This document shows, in pieces, positions 60,290 through 64,000 of a stretch of 64,000 nt of DNA. The translations under genes and the position numbers were made by a program. This DNA comes from Fomitopsis serialis (Eukaryota; Basidiomycota; Agaricomycetes; Polyporales; Fomitopsidaceae), in assembly GCF_022376445.1 (NCBI RefSeq), contig NW_025955137.1:1-64000 (forward strand), in the 5' to 3' direction. Position 1 is the first letter of the stretch, and every line of letters begins with the position of its first letter. A model generated the notes under the pieces. That model was not told where the DNA came from and searched no databases. It saw nothing but the letters and a program-made list of their open reading frames with translations.

Positions 60290-61522
60290 CTACAGCCCCA
60301 GTATATAATCCACATCGTCCTCGCGCGCCTGCTCCACCTCCACCATCTCCTCTACCTCCGCTTCCTCGTCGCTGCCAGAGGCCTCCTCTTCGTCCGGCCC
60401 ATGGTAGATCCATGTTTTCACGCGCACAGCGCCGACCGCCTGGATGAGGTTCAATAGCCTGTTCGACAGGCTATTGGCGGTGTCGTTGATGGCGGACTCG
60501 GTGAGAGAAGTGGAATCCATGACGTCGCTGTACGACTGGGCGTTGGCAGGATTCGGGGTCTGATGTTCAGCTTTGATGATGCCCAGGAACCGCTTCACGA
60601 GGCGCTTCGACCGCGGGGACAGCGTTTCGATGGTGGTGCCCTGGCCCCCGTGCAAATACTCGCGCATGGCCACTGTTACGTCCCAAAAGCATCGCAACAG
60701 TAGCCCGACCTCGTCTAGGAAGCCGGGCGCTGTTGTGGTGTTGACCATGTTTCGACGGATCTCCTGCGGATGGTTGTTCGGCCAAGACGGTGTGAGTGCG
60801 AAAGGTGTGCTCACCACATGGGGAAATGCCGAAAGTATACGCCGCCTGTCCCATCCCTCCGACTCCGCCTTGTGAAGAAGACCGTACTGCGGTGGGCGGA
60901 TGAGAACGATCGTCGCGTCCGTCTCACCGTGAACGACATGGCCGTTGAACGTGACGGCGGGGACCGTGTGGTGCTTGAACATCCCCTCGAAGACGTCCGT
61001 GGTCTGTCCCCATTGAAGCGGCGCCTCCACCATTCTCCCATACCGACGACCTCCCTCCCACGTCCTGCAACCCCATTCGCCCCACTCGTTCGGGATCGGC
61101 GGGCGTGCCTCGACACCGGCCTTCCAATGGTCCAGCACCCCGCGATTCGGCTTGCTCCGCTGGCCCTTGCGTTCGTGCACGCAGACGATAACGAACCCAA
61201 GGACGGGGGCCCAGCCATTTCTTTGGGATTTACTGCACTAAATGTGGCTGAGAAATGTGTGAGTGAATACGGTAAAGAGACTCACCTTGCGGGTCGAATG
61301 CGGAAGCGTCTCGCTGTAGCATGTTTCCTGTCTGAGGACAGGTACCCTCTGCCCAGCGAAGGTCATGATGTATTCGGTGTCGGACCGTATACCCTCATCC
61401 GACGTAAACTCATCCTGGACGGATAATGCGTCCAGGTTGGCGCCGCGATCGAGGCGCGCAAGGAGCCCACCGAAGAAGGCGGCAGCGAAGCTGTTGCCTC
61501 CGTGATGGACAAAAGAGGGCAT
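60290..61522 (-). CDS. unknown protein, second gene of the minus-strand block
   Basis: Exons 61522-61286 and 61237-60290 give 394 residues in frame. The N-terminus (HHGGNSFAAAFFGGLLARLD) is followed by a body containing GHVVHGETDATIVLIRPPQYG, RILSAFPHVVSTPFAL and SKRLVKRFLGIIKAEHQ. The C-terminus is acidic (EEEASGSDEEAEVEEMVEVE). No signal peptide or membrane span is evident. I do not recognise it. It begins 337 bp after the upstream gene ends and stops 152 bp before the dioxygenase starts, which suggests a unit. It could in principle be spliced to its neighbours, but it has its own start and stop. Confidence 0.55.
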
Positions 61523-61858
61523 GGTGCCAGTGAGCGGATATGTGATCGACGGTAGAGGCTAATCGGATGCGCACCTGGCGTTGGTCGCCGCTTCTTTCCC
61601 GCACAGCCAGCCTGGGAGGGAGAAGCTCGAACAGACCCTGTCGAGCTTCATTTACGTTCGAAGCGCACGGGTGCTCCGGCGCCCCGTAGGAGGGAGCGCC
61701 AAGGGCCGGGACTTGCAAGTTCCATCGGAGAGCACTTACCTTCTTGGGACTATCGCAAAGCATTGCGAACACCTAATCGGGCCCCATGAACGAGATGTGC
61801 GTACGTGCGTAACTATATGCCATAAGGTGGCTGACTGCCAAGGGTGGATAATATAAGG

Positions 61859-63535
61859 CTACTTGTACAAAACGACGCGAAACAAACCCTTCTGCCCGTA
61901 TGGATCATTAGCCCATTTCAGGTTCATCTTGCCCTCCCCCTTGCGAAGACTCATCGTGTTTCCCGCGACCCAATGCGCGCTATGATTGAGAGAGACAGCG
62001 ATGTCCTTCGCCAGACTCTTCCGGCGCGCGGCTGCTTCGTCCTCAGGCGAGAGGAGCCATTGGTGTTGCGGTTTGTCGGTGAAAGCGGCGAAAGGGCGTT
62101 TGGGTGGCGACACGGCGTGGCTCTGCACGATCTTGTCGAGTCCATCGCAGAAGGGCTTCCAAGCACCAGGCGGATAAGACTGGGGCTCGCCAGACGATGA
62201 TGTCAGCCACTAAATAGACGTCAACATTATGTACCAGAGCCTTGTTAGCAAAGGCAATCAGCTTACCATATGATGCGTGTCGGTCTCCCACTCTTCCATG
62301 CGGTGGATGCGAGACATGCGCTCTTGGAACTCCGGAAAGTCGTCGGAATGGTAGAGCAGTACGCGACACTGCACCCATTCAGACGTGCCCGATACCTTGT
62401 GGAGCTTGGTAAGGTCGGCATGATCGGGCGCCGGCCTAACCAGCGCAATGAGAAAACCCAGCAGCGAAGGCAGGTAGCGGAGGATCAGAGACAACTGCCT
62501 TGTATGTCACCGACTGTATGGACCCCGTTGGAAATCGCGTACCTTGTTCGCTTGATACATGAATTCTTGATCGGTCTGCGCCATCGCGCAGAAGAAGATC
62601 ATTGGACCTAGCGCCTTGTGGTGGTTGACGGCATCAACATGAATGGCGCTGTATTTCGGGCGGGAATGCAACACAGGCGTCTCGACCGTACTCTTCACCA
62701 AAGTGGCTACTGTTGAGCAGAGGGGATCGCCTTCGGCCTCGCGCAGGACCTTGGTCACAAGGTGAGTGATGCTGGTGGTGAGGTCCTCGTAAAAGGTCGG
62801 CGCGATGGCGACGCCTTTCCCCAGGTCGGGCCGGAAATCTATTCTACACCCAGTCAGTATATGAAAGGTATACATGATGCATATGAACGCACTGCATGCA
62901 CCGAAGGAATGCTATCCACTGCAGGAACTCTAACTCCTGGCCGCGGCCGAGCTTGCAGTTCCATGTCTCGTCCAATATGTGTTGTAGCAACTTGTATGCA
63001 TGCTCGCTGAGCCCGATGAGATCCTGATTGATCAAACGATGTGTCAACGAGCTTTTACGCCACATGAAACAAAAACTCGTACTCTTATCACGAACCCGTC
63101 TCTGTTGGCTTGATACCACTGGAATTGAAGCTGCCGAATATCTCCAAGGTACTTACACATGAGGTCACGCTCCTCGCGCCCTATCTCTGACCTGGCCGCG
63201 AGCCATTCCAAGAACCGAGGCGGGAGACCGCTAGACAAGGCGGGTATCGCCGGCACTGCCAGCTTCGCGAGCGTGGGGTATAACTCAAGTGAGCCCCGTG
63301 ACCTTTCCCCTTGAAGCACGGCCTGAGGCATCTTGATCAGCTGCTGCTCGCTGAACGAGCGACCGGGGGATTGGATAGTCACTTTCGTTGGCTGACGGGA
63401 GGAGATTGGCGTTCGGGGCGGGTTGGAATCGTTGGTGTCCGAGCTGGGAACGTCGGGCTCCGTGTCATCGCTGCCGACGGAGTGGGTGTCAGAGCAGGAA
63501 AGAAGGTCTGAGAGGTTGTCGCCGCTATCAGACAT
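61859..63535 (-). CDS. unknown protein, first gene of the minus-strand block
   Basis: Exons 63535-63083, 63023-62893, 62843-62543, 62494-62267, 62209-61859 give 487 residues, all phases consistent. The N-terminal 60 residues are Ser/Asp-rich and acidic. The rest is a mixed globular sequence (LPPRFLEWLAARSEIGREER, LSEHAYKLLQHILDETWN, KYSAIHVDAVNHHKALGPM, FPEFQERMSRIHRMEEWETD, SPPKRPFAAFTDKPQHQWLL). No family was recognised, and there is no signal peptide or transmembrane segment. Its intact structure argues for a functional gene. Position at the head of the dioxygenase/DUF6532 block suggests a joint role. Confidence 0.6.
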
Positions 63536-64000
63536 GGTGAGGTCACCGTTGGGATACCGCTGCGGACTGACAGTTGAAGTTGAAGGCGACCGCGCGACTT
63601 GTCAGCCTCCCACTATAAGCTGCGCCCATGGGAACAGCAACGAGACAACAAACACAATCTCAACTTGCCGCCCCGCCACAACTTCGCAAGTTTATTCTCC
63701 ATGTATGACAGTCGCCAGGCTCAATACCAACTGCTGTGCTTCAAGCCATATAACGCGAGAGCTCACCTTCCGCGAGCTCCTCCGGGAGCCTGGCTGGCCA
63801 AGATTCGCTCGGCCGCATGGGGTAGACGGGGTTCGCAACGCATTGCGAACCCATATTAGGCAATCTAGACACCCACCTGTGAAATCCATTAAGTCGTACT
63901 AACAAGTGGTCCGCGGACTCACACATATCGAGGAGGCCGCAAAGTGGGTTGTGGTGCTCATCTAATATGCCTAACTACCGGCCATACTAGGAAAGCATCC
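63536..64000. other. gene-free right edge
   Basis: Upstream region of the minus-strand block. No supported gene; short frames only. Confidence 0.35.

Overview
This 64 kb window looks like nuclear DNA of a basidiomycete fungus, most likely a wood-inhabiting Agaricomycete. The genes are cut by many 45-70 bp GT-AG introns. They include families I know mainly from Agaricomycetes: two DUF6532 proteins, a tiny ten-cysteine secreted protein, an MGLF coiled-coil pair and a Ty3-type Gag. Coding DNA is GC-rich. No RNA gene, CRISPR array or bacterial-style operon was found. Exon models were built by hand from splice signals and codon phase; family names come from recognition of motifs, not from a search.

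Layout. 0.4-2.7 kb: intact six-exon DUF6532 gene (+). 2.9-6.0 kb: gag remnant of a Ty3-type retroelement (-) and a divergent unknown ORF (+). 6.2-9.3 kb: gene-free DNA, including about 2.2 kb almost without CpG, probably an old methylated transposon. 9.3-17.9 kb: conserved housekeeping block with a triose-phosphate/nucleotide-sugar type transporter (-), a RING protein (+), two tandem MGLF coiled-coil genes (+) and a PQ-loop membrane protein (+). 17.9-29.8 kb: decayed DNA with broken copies of the PQ-loop gene, a small secreted protein gene (-) and the first member of a multigene family. 29.9-49.5 kb: an aromatic-amino-acid decarboxylase (+), its broken duplicate, and six more members of that family. 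The family consists of coiled-coil proteins; most members carry a Y-C/R-G-T-F-R-C domain and several a basic tail. UPF3 lies inside this interval (45.9-47.6 kb). 49.5-53.1 kb: a minisatellite, a broken Pumilio gene and a coiled-coil gene fused to its debris. 54.0-63.5 kb: four tightly packed genes on the minus strand. They are two unknown proteins, a protein ending in a TET/JBP-like Fe(II)/2-oxoglutarate dioxygenase domain, and a second DUF6532 protein.

Most interesting are (i) the expanded nuclear-looking coiled-coil family, (ii) the co-oriented TET-like/DUF6532 block, which may be a chromatin module or transposon cargo, together with the CpG-depleted island that such chemistry would act on, and (iii) duplication of pieces of ordinary genes, introns included. 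Several otherwise good genes need exactly one extra base to stay in frame. That is a pattern of single-base deletions which could be assembly error or real decay.
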